A DNA stretch of 64,000 nucleotides from Helicoverpa zea (taxonomy: Eukaryota > Arthropoda > Insecta > Lepidoptera > Noctuidae): positions 1,054,001 to 1,118,000 of the forward strand of contig NC_061482.1 in assembly GCF_022581195.2 (NCBI RefSeq). The letters run 5' to 3'. The position numbers and the translations under genes were made by a program. This document shows positions 44,488 to 57,700 of this stretch, in pieces (within the stretch, counting starts at the first letter, position 1; each line of letters begins with the position of its first letter). Under the pieces are notes generated by a model that saw only the letters and a list, made by a program, of their open reading frames with translations, did no database searches and was not told the DNA's origin.

Positions 44488-44614
44488 AGTGGCGTCTAGC
44501 TGCTGCATGCAAGCGTGAGCGATAACTTACACTGCAGATAAATAAATAATCGAGTTTGTTTCGAATAAACTAAAATGTCAACTTCGTTTTTAATATAGTG
44601 GTGACAGATAAAAT
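44488..44614 (+). promoter_or_regulatory. Transcription start and non-coding exon 1 of the membrane-protein gene
   Basis: An arthropod initiator TCAGT at 44486-44490 lies in a locally GC-rich patch (44380-44520). The following sequence runs to a good donor, AAAAT|GTGAGT at 44614/44615, and the next acceptor is TTAACAG at 45447, giving an 833-bp first intron. No TATA box. The exon carries no long ORF. TSS is inferred, not proven. Confidence 0.45.
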
Positions 44615-45447
44615 GTGAGTAAATTTATTTTAAGTAGTTTGAAGTGTTTGCCGCATCTTGGCTGTTTACTATTTACGCAAAGTCGATTGAAGGAAGAAGA
44701 GCAAAATTTTTTTTGGTCGTGACTTTTTTGTGCTTAAAGTTTTATTTTAGTTTTAAATTTTAAGTTTTGATGAAACAAGGTAACTTTTATTATTCTTGCA
44801 CGGTGATTTTGTGTTCTGTATGGCTTGTGTTAATCGTCTTGACGTACGTAATCTTTGGTTTTCTTCATATCTGGTAAAGTATAAGATTTTTTGGTTTTCT
44901 TCTTGTTATTTTTTGGCTGATATTTGCTTGATATTTAGAGTTGTCTGTCGGTAGTGATTGTAATTTAATTGGCAATTAGATAGATGGATTACGGGAGTTT
45001 GAAATAATGTAAACAAGTAGAATTCGATGGCGGTTTTGGGGGAATCTGTCGGTGTTTTAGAAGGCAAGCTAAATAATAGCACTTTTTAGAATTATTGGAA
45101 TTATTTAGTCTCATGTTGTTCGAGATTCGTAATTTACCTCGTGTTAGAAATTTAATAAAATAAAATAAAAACATTTACACTTAGACATTTTGTAAAAAAT
45201 CCTGAATAATGTTTAAATAATATCCATTTTAACGATATTAAAATCGAACACCAGTAAAAAGTTTTTACTGGCATTTTTGAGTCTGTGAGACTTTATCTAA
45301 GTATGAAGAATACCTATATTAAAATTGAGATTTGTTTCAACGTTCTTTTTTACTTCTAATTTATGTTAATTAAATACTTTAAATAGAAATTAATATAAAA
45401 ATAAAGGCTTTAAGGAAAAAATTGTAAATAAATTCCTTTGTTAACAG

Positions 45448-45582
45448 TTTCCACAATGAGGACCCGCATCCTCCGTTGTCGGCCATTTTCCACCCGCATC
45501 CTGCTGCTCATCCTCTTCGTGCTGGCTTTTGGGGTCTACTGCTACTTCTACAATGCATCACCCCCCAACTTCACCAAGCCAA
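45448..45582 (+). CDS. First coding exon of a type II membrane protein
   Basis: Acceptor TTAACAG| at 45447 and donor CCAA|GTAAGT at 45582/45583. ATG at 45456 begins 42 codons plus one base. The peptide has a basic start (MRTRILRCRPFSTR), a ~20-residue hydrophobic segment (ILLLILFVLAFGVYCYFY) and then NASPPNFTKP with two N-glycosylation sites (NAS, NFT). This is the shape of a signal-anchored Golgi glycosyl- or sulfotransferase with stem region. The family cannot be named from the anchor alone. Codons are GC-rich at third positions, unlike the surrounding DNA. Its continuation is not seen in the window, so the next intron may exceed 18 kb. Confidence 0.75.
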
Positions 45583-48500
45583 GTAAGTGCTTAGAATAAG
45601 TTAAATGTAAATTTTATTTCAGTTGAAAAATATTTTTTTAGTTTAATTTTTTTGTAATTTTTTTCTATGTTGTCTATAATTTTGTTAATTTTATTCTCTG
45701 TTATTATAATGTATATTTTTCAGGTTAAGTTGTAAAAATAACATTTTCTAGGAAGTTCTTCAAAACACTCACCAACATCTTTATATTTACAATTATTTAT
45801 CCGTTTCTATCATCAACCATCTTCACATAAAATGTATTGAATTCAACTTACTCAAATAGTAAGCTAGAATTAAAAAAAATACATATTTTAAATAGGCCTT
45901 TACAAGCTGTTTAGAAAAGACAAACACATATTATAGTTACATGATTCCATAAGGGTATCCCATGGAAAACAACCGGCAAGAAACATTGAAATTATTTTTA
46001 ACAGCTTAAATAGTTTCTTTTTAACTATATTCACATATACAACTTCATTTTACAAAGGAAATATTATCAGCAACTCAGTCAGACAGTCAATATACCAAGC
46101 TGGGATTTCCCACACAACTAATATAAACAACAGATACCACATACATGTGTATTGGTATAAGTTCTAAGTCTCATATGTACTTAACTAAACACACATATGT
46201 AATCTCCATCTCAGGTAATTGTAACCTTGACCATTCCACTACAATTTTCGTCAGCTATTACCTTGTAAAAACTTGCTCAAACTACTCACATTATTTTCTA
46301 TTCAGTAAATAGTAGGTACCTACTTTGTAAGCTATCTTGAATACAAACTATTTGGTATAATGTAGCCGAAATTATCCAACAATGCGTACGGACGTACCGA
46401 CATAAGCACGTGAGCCGTATTCACAAGATGCTGAACTATGACTCAGTTCCTAATTAGTCTGTAATAGAGATAATAGGCATCTGTTTGATGAGGAAGGTAA
46501 CTCGTACCGTACACAGCAGAACTACGTCAAACTTTGCACACAAGTGCACCGTAATTATATATATTTAACCCCATTAACACGCCGAGTAAAATAAAATGAA
46601 TATAACAATGCTACGGTCTCACTCCAGCACAAAATTTCATCAATCCTTCAATATATTAGCTGACCAGGATTCTTGGCCGTTCTCCAGTTAAATATCCATT
46701 TGAATCGACCCCTACGCCCGTCTACGAGTTTACTATGAGCTACAGATATTCGTGAAAGCAATTTACAATTATGAATCATATGAAATATATTTTCAACGGT
46801 GTTAAAGTTTGTAATCGGGCAACCGTATAGCAAACAGCACGATGGAGTGAGCAACGACAAATATTGGCCTAGGGCAAATAAAAATATACTTGTAACTAAC
46901 GCATGTTGCATTTCCTTGATTTAAAATTAAACATAAAATAAACATGCTAGTTCACCCGTCGGTCGGCATGTCGCGCGTCGCCGACATTTTCATATGAAAA
47001 ATTAATTCATTAAAATATTATTTTCATCCACGTTAGCTGGGGTAACCTTATTACTTTTATAATTATGATAGTTATCCGACGCCAGGAAGATATCTGACGG
47101 TTATTAGGTTGCTAGTTAGCTAGGAATTAATTTTAAAATACATGGGTAAGGAGGTCTCTTGCTGACACTATTTCGGATAGAGCTCCATAAAAGCTACCGA
47201 GAGATTCTGAGAAATAGGTATATCGGATAGATTGGCAGATGTTGTCGAAAAGCCCCGAAATTCGGTATTGATAGCGTTTGAAAATCAACCTGCTTCGTCC
47301 GTAGGTATCGGTACTAATACAGTAACAATTTAACGTAACGCCAGAAGCGAGCATTACTGCTACAAATTCGCAATGAATAGATTGCTCTTCTATCTGTAGC
47401 ACAACGGCAGCTCGCATTTCCTATTAAATTTCTCTACAAATTCATTGCAAAACACCTGAAGTTGACCGTCAATTGCACTCAACGTCCTGATGTCCAAGCT
47501 TCGATTAATGGTGTTCGCCAATAAAGTTTTTAAAGTTCATCAGAAACTGTTACAAAAACCAATAAAGCTGAAAAAAGTCCATGAGCGTTTGTATGGGACG
47601 AGGGGGTGACGAGTGGGCAAATATGTGTGGAATAAGTGTGGACAGCAATGGGTTCCGCAGATTTGATTCGTGCGAATTCCAGATTTTTTAACACCTCTTT
47701 GAACGCTTGGATTTTTTGAAAACTAAAAAACCGTTCTGTCCGTGATAATTCTTGGAACTGAATCTTGGCCCAGTTTCCACGTATTGTGGATATTGTGCAC
47801 TATGCTTATCGGTTTAACGGTACACCCGTGTCAACGTGTAGCTATGACCAGATTAGTGAATTACCTGTGTTGGAATCTAGTCAGCTTGCAATTGGTCGGT
47901 AGGATTACGACTAAATCCTTTCGGCATATTTAACATGACATGGTTTCGAACACTTTACATTCGAGTGCATTTCGAATGCAAACTTTATTGCTTTGGAAAC
48001 ACCATCAATTAAGATAGTGGTTACTACGGAATTTCTCACTTCAATGCTGTGACAAATTGGCTTAATAGGTGTGACTGTGACATGAGTTTCAATATGTTTC
48101 TGAATTGTTCTCCGACTGACATCCACAGCAATTTTCCTCGGGTCATCATGATACAACTTTGTCACGCAACGTGGATAAACATTTTTAATATTATTTCAGT
48201 TAAAAGCCGATTGGCCTATAATATCATTGAATGAGTTTCGACGAATTTAATTCATTTATAGTGTAATACTTTTTGATTCAGATTTACCACTGTAAATACC
48301 GTAACACTCGGTAATTGACATTTTATACGCGGGTAAATGTTTGCATTTTTCGGAAAGTAATTACAATTTAACTGGAGAACCCTAAAAATAAATGTCGTCT
48401 TAGTAATGCATAGTTATTCCTTTTAGAAACAAACTAGTGTAAATAGTGGGAAAGGCAGCGGATGAAACTTTCTGCATAGGAATGAAACATACGCAGGTAT

Positions 48501-49022
48501 TCTCGACGAAGGGAACCGCAGCCACCTCGAGTTATTTACGATATGACCAGCCGCAGTGGAGGGACTAGATCAAACTTATAATTCATGGGATCTTCTGTTA
48601 TTCTAATCTTGTACGTTGACAATAAATATTAATGTTTTTATATTCAGGAAATGAAGCTTTACTTATATTCTGAAGTAAGTTTGGTGGATCAAGAAAAGCA
48701 AAAAAAAGTTCAAGTCGTTAAATGTCCGCTAAAAATTACCCATCATCATTGTCAATGCAAAGGGTAAGTTACAAAACAGAAAAGAGTTTCCTCCTTTTCG
48801 AGAAGTCGGTTTAAAATAACATGGAACGGCAGAAAATTATTTACTCTAAAACAATAACGTGGCTTCTAAACCTATACTTATTATTAACTTTTGTTTTCCA
48901 TGACGGGCTCTATACTAAAGGTAAAAACCCCAACTTCCTTATTTGCTTTGACAGTGTTTTCCTACCCTTACGATCTGAACGAAAAACATTGTAATACACT
49001 TTTGTCAACACGATTTTAGTAA
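45583..49022. other. Presumed intron 2 of the membrane-protein gene
   Basis: No plus-strand exon with credible splice sites was found. Minus-strand frames of 87 and 94 codons (46648-46911 and 47133-47417) are not recognised. The sequence between ~46900 and ~47600 is somewhat GC-richer. Confidence 0.4.
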
Positions 49023-49223
49023 GAGCACACTGAAGACAAAACAGTCGGCCAACAGTTGGCCCAATATTTATAAAAAAATGATTTTTTAATGTCGTGAATT
49101 CAATCAAAGTTTTTAGTTGGTCTGATACCGGCCTCATACCTAATATGCATACTACTTTTCATTTCTATACTGATTTATGACTCCGAACAAACTATCGGGC
49201 GACTAAAAGTTTGCAGTGTGCTC
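49023..49223. mobile_element. MITE-A, intact copy, TAA TSD (Harbinger-type)
   Basis: TAA at 49020-49022 and 49224-49226 flanks GAGCACACTG ... CAGTGTGCTC. TIRs are ~27 bp (right arm reads GAGCACACTGCAAACTTTTAG in reverse complement, left arm slightly diverged). At 201 bp non-coding, it is the reference for four other copies here. Confidence 0.85.
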
Positions 49224-50686
49224 TAAGTATGTACAAATAACTGAGTTCCTATTCGAAGTAGAAATAAATGTATTTTTGTTTATCTAACATCGTTTTACCG
49301 GTTGGTGTAATTAGTAACGTTATTATTGGTTCGGATATTTAAGGCTCGTCTCGTCATTTATTTCTTAGCAAAAAAAGAAACATGCTCGAATACGTACGAT
49401 ATTCTGTTTAATAGTTCTTATATTCTAAATACGGCCATTACTTTTTATTTAAGCTAATTTAAGAAAGTTAGGGTTAACACCGGAAAAGTACCTACCATTG
49501 AGTTCCGAGTTTGAATTTATTGGAATTGATTCGAAAGTGTCAGAATCAGTATCATTTATTTGCCAACAAGGCGTGTAAAATTGCATATTTGGGCTCGACA
49601 TAATAAAATAACATTTCATAGAATGCAACGAAAATGTAGCAAAAGCTCTCCAGTTAAATTGATGTAATGAGAAATATAGCAACACACAATTATTTCAAAC
49701 AAACATTCACTACAGAATTCTGAACACACGATCGAATTAAAATGGTCGAGTGCATTTTGCTGAAATTTGCTTAATTAAAATTATTTACCTTACCCGTTAA
49801 TATATTCTGCAGAACTTAATGCAATGTTTATTACGAACTAAGGTAAAATGTATGGACATTAGTAGACGAAGCTGAAAACTCATCTAAACTTTGGAAAGTA
49901 TCGATTTAAATGAACCTGCGTAAACTTAGTCTTAGCTGCAGTATTTAGTTGCAATCAGAAAACGTATTAATGAGAACCGAAATACTGATAAAGTATAATT
50001 GAAATTCGATTAGTTTCGTAGCTGGGTTCATTCGATAGTGGATAATCTTATCATTCGCTTAAAAGAGTGTCGTTAAATTATTGTTCCAACTAAAATCGAT
50101 ATTCATTTTATAACAGAAATATCGCTATCAACTATTTTAATTAATATTTTCAAGCATTCAAATTGAGTCGGCATAAATCGTAAACTCTTTAATAGCTTAT
50201 ATTTCTCTTCCTAGAAATATCATATTATGAAGTTATAAGTATACCTAAATATCGAATTGTCAATTCCGCTAGGTTTTTTCTCAATTCTTAACCAACTTGC
50301 AAAAAGTACTTAGAAATAGTTAAAAGTAAAACTAAATAAAATGGTCAATACCGACCTCTTTCTACGAGGGACACAAGAATAGACGCCGTGACATAAAAGA
50401 ATAAGTACCGTAATTAAAAAAATAATAGCCTTCAATAGACGGTTTATTTGAACTCTGCAAAGATAGTTATTAAGTATATCTATATTATTGAAACATACTC
50501 GTGTGAACTAAGGACAGTGTTATATTGTAGTGGTAGGATTTATTGCTGACTAGAACATTTCTTCTCACGATTTGTGTCATTGTGAGATCGCATAACACGT
50601 GTCGATTCGAGATGAGCCGTGAGAATTTCATACAGCCTTTTTGCTCAACTCAGGTAGTTGAGTAACACATACAATAGCTTCTTGCT
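49224..50686. other. Intron, nothing recognised
   Basis: AT-rich non-coding sequence. Confidence 0.4.
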
Positions 50687-50703
50687 GACAATGAAACCAT
50701 GAT

Positions 50704-51079
50704 CATCCTCCGAGCCTTTTTCCCAATCATGTTGGGGTCGGCTTCCAGTCTAACCGGATTCAGCTGAGTACCAGTGCTTTACAAGAAGCGACTGCCTATC
50801 TGACCTCCTCAACCCAGTTACCCGGGCAACCCGATACCCCTTGGTTAGACTGGTGTCAGACTTACTGGCTTCTGACTACCCGTAACGACTGCCAAGGATG
50901 TTCAATGACAGCCGGGACCTACAGTTTAACGTGCCATCCGAAACACAGCCAATGGTGTCTAACATATGCTTAGAAAGTACATACAAACTTAGAAAAGTTG
51001 CATTGGTACTTGCCTGACCTGGGATCGAACCCGCGCCCTCATACTTGAGAGATTGGTCCTTTACCCACTAGGCCACCAC
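50704..51079 (-). mobile_element. Full-length tRNA-headed SINE, 17-bp TSD
   Basis: GACAATGAAACCATGAT flanks it at 50687-50703 and 51080-51096. Read on the minus strand it opens GTGGTGGCCTAGTGGGTAAA (A box in 51064-51075), then GGTTCGATCCC (B box, 51021-51031), body, and 3' end GTTGGGAAAAAGGCTCGGAG with GATGATC tail. So pol III promoter elements are intact. This ~376-bp copy defines the family; the other copies in the window are shorter. Confidence 0.95.
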
Positions 51080-51096
51080 GACAATGAAACCATGAT

Positions 51097-53159
51097 ATAC
51101 TGCATAAAAAATATCTCTTAGTTTGTAACTCGGATCTAGTTTGGCGCACGTACGTAAAAATAGGTTAAATAAAACTCTTGTCGGAAAATCCAATTAGCAA
51201 TCAAACCCGCGATCTAAGTCCACGGTAGTAAAACGCGTAGGTAACGTTTGCCAATTAATTACAAGGTACTCTTTTTTACGGATCTCTATCGCAATTTTAC
51301 CTTATAGTAAGGAAGCTTTGTTCCTATTTCATACACATTTTTAGCTCTTATTCGCTAAACGCTCTCTTAATAGCCCGATGCAATCACATAAAGAGTGATT
51401 TTACGGCGCGCATAAAATTTGAGAATTTATTTGAACCAGGTTTATGAGCGCCGAGCGTGTACCTCCCATACCTGTATTCATATTTAATCTTATTCAGATT
51501 ACGCGAAGGCGTTCTGATACTCTTGCTTGCAATATGTCATGAAAAGCGTATGACCTTCCGCGGGTCTGGCCGGCGATATGGCAGGATCTGCGCTACCGCT
51601 CGTCCGTCACTCGTGACGAACAAACTTGTTTGACAAGTTTCGCGACGCTTAAAGAAATCGAAATTGTAGTTCGGACATGAATTGCCATCCGTAATTGGTA
51701 TTCGATTGTCTAATACCTTTAAAATCACTGTCATCGTGATGTTTACATTGGACGATTCAATAATGATGTTTATTTCTTAGAAGAGATTCGTTAATCGGGT
51801 ATTCAATTCATTTATGATATGGATTCGCTTTAGAAGCATCGTTCTCTCGGGTTAATTGGAGCACAAAACTTGCCGAATTTGCCCATACCAAGGATGCAGC
51901 GGAATCTGGCACGTAACTGCCTGAGGCGGCAATTGCCATTGACACTGGCGACGAGCGTAGGAGGGCAGTGTTCTCCGGCCTCTTTGCCAGAAAACTTAGT
52001 ATTTGAAGACAAATAAACCAGTGTCTGAGCTGTGAAAACAAAAACAATTTTTGCATCAAGAATCGCTCATGTGAACATCAGTTCTCGTTTTGTTTAAAAA
52101 CTGCAATTGAGACACGAGATCTAAAATAAAACCAAATAAATAATGCGCAATATAACTAAAGTATTTACTTGTTCACTGGTTTAGGGAAATCAGCAAACTA
52201 ACGATTACTTGTATTTCCATTCGGGTAATCTCGGCTCGAACTTACTTCTACATAACAACTTTAATGTCAACAGTTGTGGGAAACAGAAGATATTGAACCC
52301 ACAATAATATAACCATTTAATATTAAATGACTTTGTAAGTACATATTCCAGTATAAATATAGCTGCGTTGTTTGCCATCGGTAATTATTTTTGTAATGAG
52401 GAAATATTCGTTTGCACAATGATATTCTGTGCTGTGTGAGACGATTATTTACCTTCAATAATTATTAATAGCGTACGTAAAGGCTAATTATAATGCCCAG
52501 AAAATTTAGTAATTTTTTTCCGTCAATAAAAAACAATGGCTTCAAAAAAAAAACGTAAGTCCTATATATTGGAAAATTCAAAAGACTGCAGAGCCTTGAA
52601 TGGTGCCGAAGTCGGTCGGAATGCACTGGCCGTTGAAAATTGCGTTCAAGCTATTGTGAGCCTCGGAAGGCAGTGTTTAATATATACCCCTTCCAATATT
52701 TAAACTCTTTTAGATGTGTAACTTATGAAGATTTTTGTACATTGTCAATGGAGTATTTTAAAGTCTTATTTATGTGTTGCCGGTTTAAACGCAACTTTAA
52801 TTTTCAATTTTAACGTGTCAATGTTTTTGTCAAAACCCTCAATTCGTCTTCAGATTATCATCAGATTTTGTGTAGTCTTGCGTATAAAATGTTGCAATAC
52901 TTTGCCCATTCTTTTTACAAACCAACACTAGATTCGCTGAGTAAAAAACTGCAACATTGCGTGATCAATTAAAAACTACGGCGAGATAAAATAGAGACAC
53001 GACAACACATCAATCAGTACTTGACAGAACGAAATATTTGCATTTACAAACATGGATAAAAAATGTTCTTATCAGTTTTATTTTTATATTACTTTGGTTG
53101 TCTACCAATACAGATAATAATTGGGGTTTCTTTAATTAATTTTGGTTACTAAAAATCCG
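51097..53159. other. Intron, nothing recognised
   Basis: Non-coding. Frames at 51537-51734 and 51808-52059 (minus) are GC-richer but without domains. Confidence 0.35.
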
Positions 53160-53309
53160 TCATCATCTGCCTAGACTTTCAGCAAGTATGTTGGGGTCGG
53201 CTTCTAGTCTAATCGGTGCAGCTGAGTACCAGCGTTTTACAAGGAGCGACTGCCTATCTGACCTCCTCTAACCAGTTCTCGTGCAAGACAATACCCCTTG
53301 GTAAGACTG
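53160..53309 (-). mobile_element. SINE, 5' truncated
   Basis: SINE 3' half (GTTGGGGTCGGCTTCTAGTC, GAGTACCAGCGTTTTACAAG, CTTGGTAAGACTG). TSD not seen. Confidence 0.8.
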
Positions 53310-53639
53310 TAGTTTAAATCCAAACGGCGAAATACACCTTCTTTCGTGAAAAGCAGCTACTGACTTCAATATTGTAAAAGGAAACAAACAAAAGCCTACG
53401 TATATTTTAATTAATAGGCAGTTGAATAAAAACATTGCATTTGCCGTGTAACAAGTTACGATAAATAATAACTGTTATCGCGGCGAGCATAACAAAGCAC
53501 CTTTATAACTAACTCTATCGGCGAATGTAACACTTTTCATATAGTTGCTACGACTGTTTACCCGACTACAGGATGTAGGTTATGGTTTCATACGTACGTC
53601 GTATTGTCTCTTTGTAAAGAGATAAAACGTCATTTGTTT

Positions 53640-53985
53640 AGGTTCGGCTGAAAATCAGCACTTTTTGATGGTCAAGTTTACAAAAGACAGGCCCAAAAAA
53701 CTTTTCACCACTTCCCTCACGTTGAATCTTAAAATTACTGAACATGGTACATACATTTTTATTTAAAAAAATATAACGTCATATATCTAAAGTCTGTTTA
53801 ATTCATTTGTTTAGGGACAGCTGAAAATCAGCACTTTTTGATGGTCAAGTTTACAAATTAGAGCCTCCAAAAACACACCACTTCCTTCACACTGAAACTT
53901 AAAATTAATGGCCATGTTACAATTTATTATTAAAAAAAGTAACGTTATTTATCTAAAGTGTGTTTAATATTTAATATTAAACTTG
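53640..53985. repeat. Tandem duplication, 173-bp period
   Basis: GCTGAAAATCAGCACTTTTT starts at 53647 and again at 53820; both copies continue GATGGTCAAGTTTACAAA, then CACCACTTCC..TCAC and CTTAAAATTA, then AACGT..AT.TATCTAAAG. Divergence is moderate. Each has a short palindrome, GCTGAAAATCAGC. Confidence 0.85.
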
Positions 53986-54076
53986 ACTCAGTAAATAAAT
54001 CCCATATTCACTTACACTAATCAAATAGCATTTCACCACGGCCGGATCTAGTTCTTTCTTTCCAATTATTTCCACA

Positions 54077-54271
54077 CTAGCTTCTGCCAGCGGTTTCACC
54101 CGCATCCCGTGGGAACCTCTGCACGAACCCGGATAAAAAGTAGCCTATAGCCTTCCTCGGTAAATGGGCTATCTAACACCGAAAGAATTGTTCAAATTGG
54201 ACCAGTAGTTCCTGAGATTAGCGCGTTCAAACAAACAAACAAACTCTTCAGCTTTATAATATTAGTATAGA
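54077..54271 (-). mobile_element. Short non-autonomous Helitron
   Basis: On the minus strand it runs from TCTATACTAATATTATAAAG (A before) to CTAG (T after). At 195 bp it is a close sister of 38235-38433. Confidence 0.85.
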
Positions 54272-54403
54272 TTTAGATTTAGCTTTTAAACAAGTTTGTT
54301 TTCTTACGTGAATGTTTTTACAACTAGAAGCTGCTATCTTGGGCGTCTTTTCATTTCAACATGGTGTCTTCACGTCTTCTTTTATGGCGTGCGTAAACTT
54401 TTA

Positions 54404-54797
54404 ACAGCAAACTGCCGACTAAAAAGTCGCCCGACAGTTGACCCGATTTTTGGCAATTTTGTTTTAAGATAATTTTGTGTCCAATCAAAGTTTTCAGTCG
54501 ATCTGATATCGGTCATATACCTTTTTGTTTTTTATGGGAAATCATCAAAAGACCTCTCCAGCTGTGGGTTAGCAGCGTGACGTGAGGAAATGTCTGACTC
54601 TTGCTGACTAAAACCCGTCATGTTCCTTCTTAACACCTTTGTGTACCAGGGCCGCTGTAACTCTTTCGAACAATCCCTCAGCCGGCATGACCGGTCAAGC
54701 ACCTGATCTTTGTAATGTGTGTACTACCGTTCATCTTCATACTGATTCAAAAGCCCGTTCAAACTGTCGGCCGACTAAAAGTTTGCAGTGTGCTTGT
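54404..54797. mobile_element. MITE-A copy with ~170-bp insert
   Basis: The left part (AACTGCCGACTAAAAAGTCGCC) and right part (CACCTGATCTTTGTAATGTG ... GGCCGACTAAAAGTTTGCAG) match MITE-A. A foreign block lies at ~54530-54700, part of which (TTGCTGACTAAAACCCGTCA..TTCCTTCTT) recurs inverted near 56950-56985. Confidence 0.7.
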
Positions 54798-57700
54798 GTT
54801 CTTAAAGGTGTCATAAAAGATTTATTGTGACTGTAAAATCTTGGTACAGCGTTGTCGTATAGGTTCTAATCTCGCAATTGTGCCCGTATTTGATACAAAC
54901 TCTGCTTATATATTTTCCAGTATTTATAACAATATTATAAATCTGAGAGGTTTGTTTGAACGCGAAAATATCGTTAAAATTAAAATTATTTCAGTGTTAG
55001 GCTAGCCCATGAAATGAAATGAAATAATTTATTTGCTGAAATGAAATTATATTTATTCCATTTATCGAGGAAGACTATTACTTTTTTCCCGATGGTCGGA
55101 AAAGTTTCCAATGATAGTTTTCATATGATAGAAAAAAATCTTCCCGTTTATTGACTGTAACTAAAAAAATACCAATTAAAAATATTAGCATATATCAGTC
55201 ATTACTTATAATTAAAAAAATAAAATAAAATCAAAACTTTCAACATCGCTCGCTTGTCCAATTAAGGTAATTAGTCGTTTTCAGATCTCTTTTTGTCAAA
55301 CTGAACTCATTCGAAATAACTTAATGTGGTTTACGTTATTTTTATTAACTGTGGTAACTGCATACGCCTTTATCAAGCATGGTAACTAATTTGCAGTTAG
55401 TAACATTGCTATGATACGCTTTGAAGGATATTGGTGTCAGTACAATTAGAGTTGCTTTATCTCGGCCTAGGCTGACATGCGATGTCTAAGCGGATTATGT
55501 TATGTCCAAGCCTGTTTTTGTAAAAGAAAGTTACTTAAACGAGAAAAAAAATTGTTAGAAGTCATCTTAGCTCATTTTCGCTACGAAGATAAACGCATGA
55601 TTAAGAAATATGTCTGTTTATTTGAACTTATATTACCCCCAAAACTTGGAGTTTAAAGTTTTTATTATTTAGGGCTTTTGTTCCTAAAATGATTCATTAC
55701 CAAAGAACGTAGGTTAGTAAGAACGTAAGTAGTAGGTTTCATGAAAATTCCATATTAATAAAATTGTTGTCTCTTAACCAACAGATGACAACATCGAATG
55801 TTCTTAGTTAGTTTAGTTTAGCAAAGGGCTACTTTAACAAGTTAAATGAAAAAGCAATATCTATTAATACTATGAGATAATTCTGTAGCATAGTAAGTAT
55901 TAGATAGAGGTAAACACAACGTTGATTTAATTTGGACATTACTGGCATGCACTACCGTAAATTAAAGGATTGTTGATTCAATTTTGATTATAGCTTTCAG
56001 CAAACCGAATTTCCAAGAATTTTACCATAGATATATTCACAACAGCGAAACGGACTAACGTAATCCCTATTCCGTTCGTAATCTAATTTGGCTGAAACTA
56101 ATATGTTCTGAATTCATTCCGAATTTCTATTAATTCACGATAATCAGAGCTAACATTAGCAATGCTATTAGTAAAATGCTCTGAAATACGTCGAAATGTA
56201 TGGTGAAAATGCTTTTCACTTTGACGTACCTAATTATTTGGTATTTGCAATCGCATAGGATGTGGTGAAGGGTGGGAGTTTTGGGGTCTGTCTTTTGTAA
56301 ATGTTGACGTTCAAAACGGTTTGCAGACAAGTTTGAATAATTGAATTTGAAATTGAGTTGATTTTTTACTCTATGAAATTAAAATATTAGAGCTTGTCGT
56401 TTGGTTCACGTTTCATAAACATGAACTTTTGCTTTGCTGCACATACACGAGTGGCTTATTACAACGTTGTCTATGTTAACAATGGTCTTTTGTAATAATA
56501 CCTAGTAAAATCCTTACTTTTCTTTCTTTGCAACAATTATTTCAAATTCTCGATGTGTCCTATTGATACGATGAGTGATTTCAATAGAAAGAATTGCAAT
56601 CAGAAAGTATCAGTTAATACTCTTTCCCCATATTGAACTCTTGTAAGACCATTTTGTATTTAATTTAATTGCAGCAACAGTAAGCGGTTTTACAGTCATA
56701 AGTGAAATTGAAAAGCAGGTACTGTAAACTGCTTTTCAACTGTTTCGAATCGCATTATTTTAGATCGTTGAATGCTCTAGGGAAGAACTGAAGTACATTT
56801 TACTTACTTATCTGAACGGTTTCGAATGTTACGGGAAATTGTTGATGCAGCTTGCGAAACCATTTGGCTGAGATGAAATGTGTGCAGTCTTAAGATTTTA
56901 ACGGCCTGTAGCATTGTTTGGAAGAGATACCTTGGTACGTAAAGGGCTCAAGAAGGAACATGATGGGTTTTAGTCAGTAAGTCTGACAGACTCTCAGTCA
57001 TTAGTACCTACTGTATATGCGTCTACGCATACACAGCAGTTTTGTACATTGTAACTACAATTATAAATTACTCTTAGGACAGTTTTTAATTAACTTCACG
57101 TCCATGGGCGAATTTTGTTTTTCGCCAACGTTTTTTGTCTTTATTGCATTTTAATTTGAGTGACTTCCTCATAGTCTCGACTATTATTCTTTCATAAAGT
57201 ACCTGCTTTATTACTAAACCTAAATTTAAACAATTCTTTGTGCTGTACTAAAAAGATAATTAATAAAATTTTGAGACCAGATTTTTAATATGATGTGGAC
57301 TGAATTTGTGTTAAAGAAAAAGAAACGCACATTATTAGGTAAGAAAGTAACTTTGATTCAAGTACTTTAACTCAAGTATAAGTCCATGAAGAGAAATCGT
57401 CACTTTTTATGAAATATAAAATAATTTTGTCGAAATGAAACTACTTTTTTTATTAAAAAATATTGATATCTTCTGTAAAGTGTGGTAAATGATTTTAATC
57501 CCCATACATTAACGGTGAATCGATTGATGCAAGTTAATAGGATTTGCTTTAAATTTCACATTTTACAGAAAATATTGGCTTTCCGATGGAAATTCATTTT
57601 TCGCTTTTCATTGCCATTCAATATACATGAGCCTGAAATTAAAGTTCAAATAAAAAAAGGTGTGAATCGGTTAACGCTGCTGACTTATTAAATTAAACAT

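Noticed and set aside
44300..44520. CpG island coding exon
   Set aside because: No open frame through the patch; it is better explained as promoter and non-coding exon 1.
46648..47417. Two minus-strand ORFs (87 and 94 codons) as a possible gene
   Set aside because: No shared frame, credible splice join or domain; left as intron.
51020..51079. tRNA gene-like A and B boxes
   Set aside because: They are the head of a SINE with 17-bp TSD; no complete cloverleaf or anticodon arm context.
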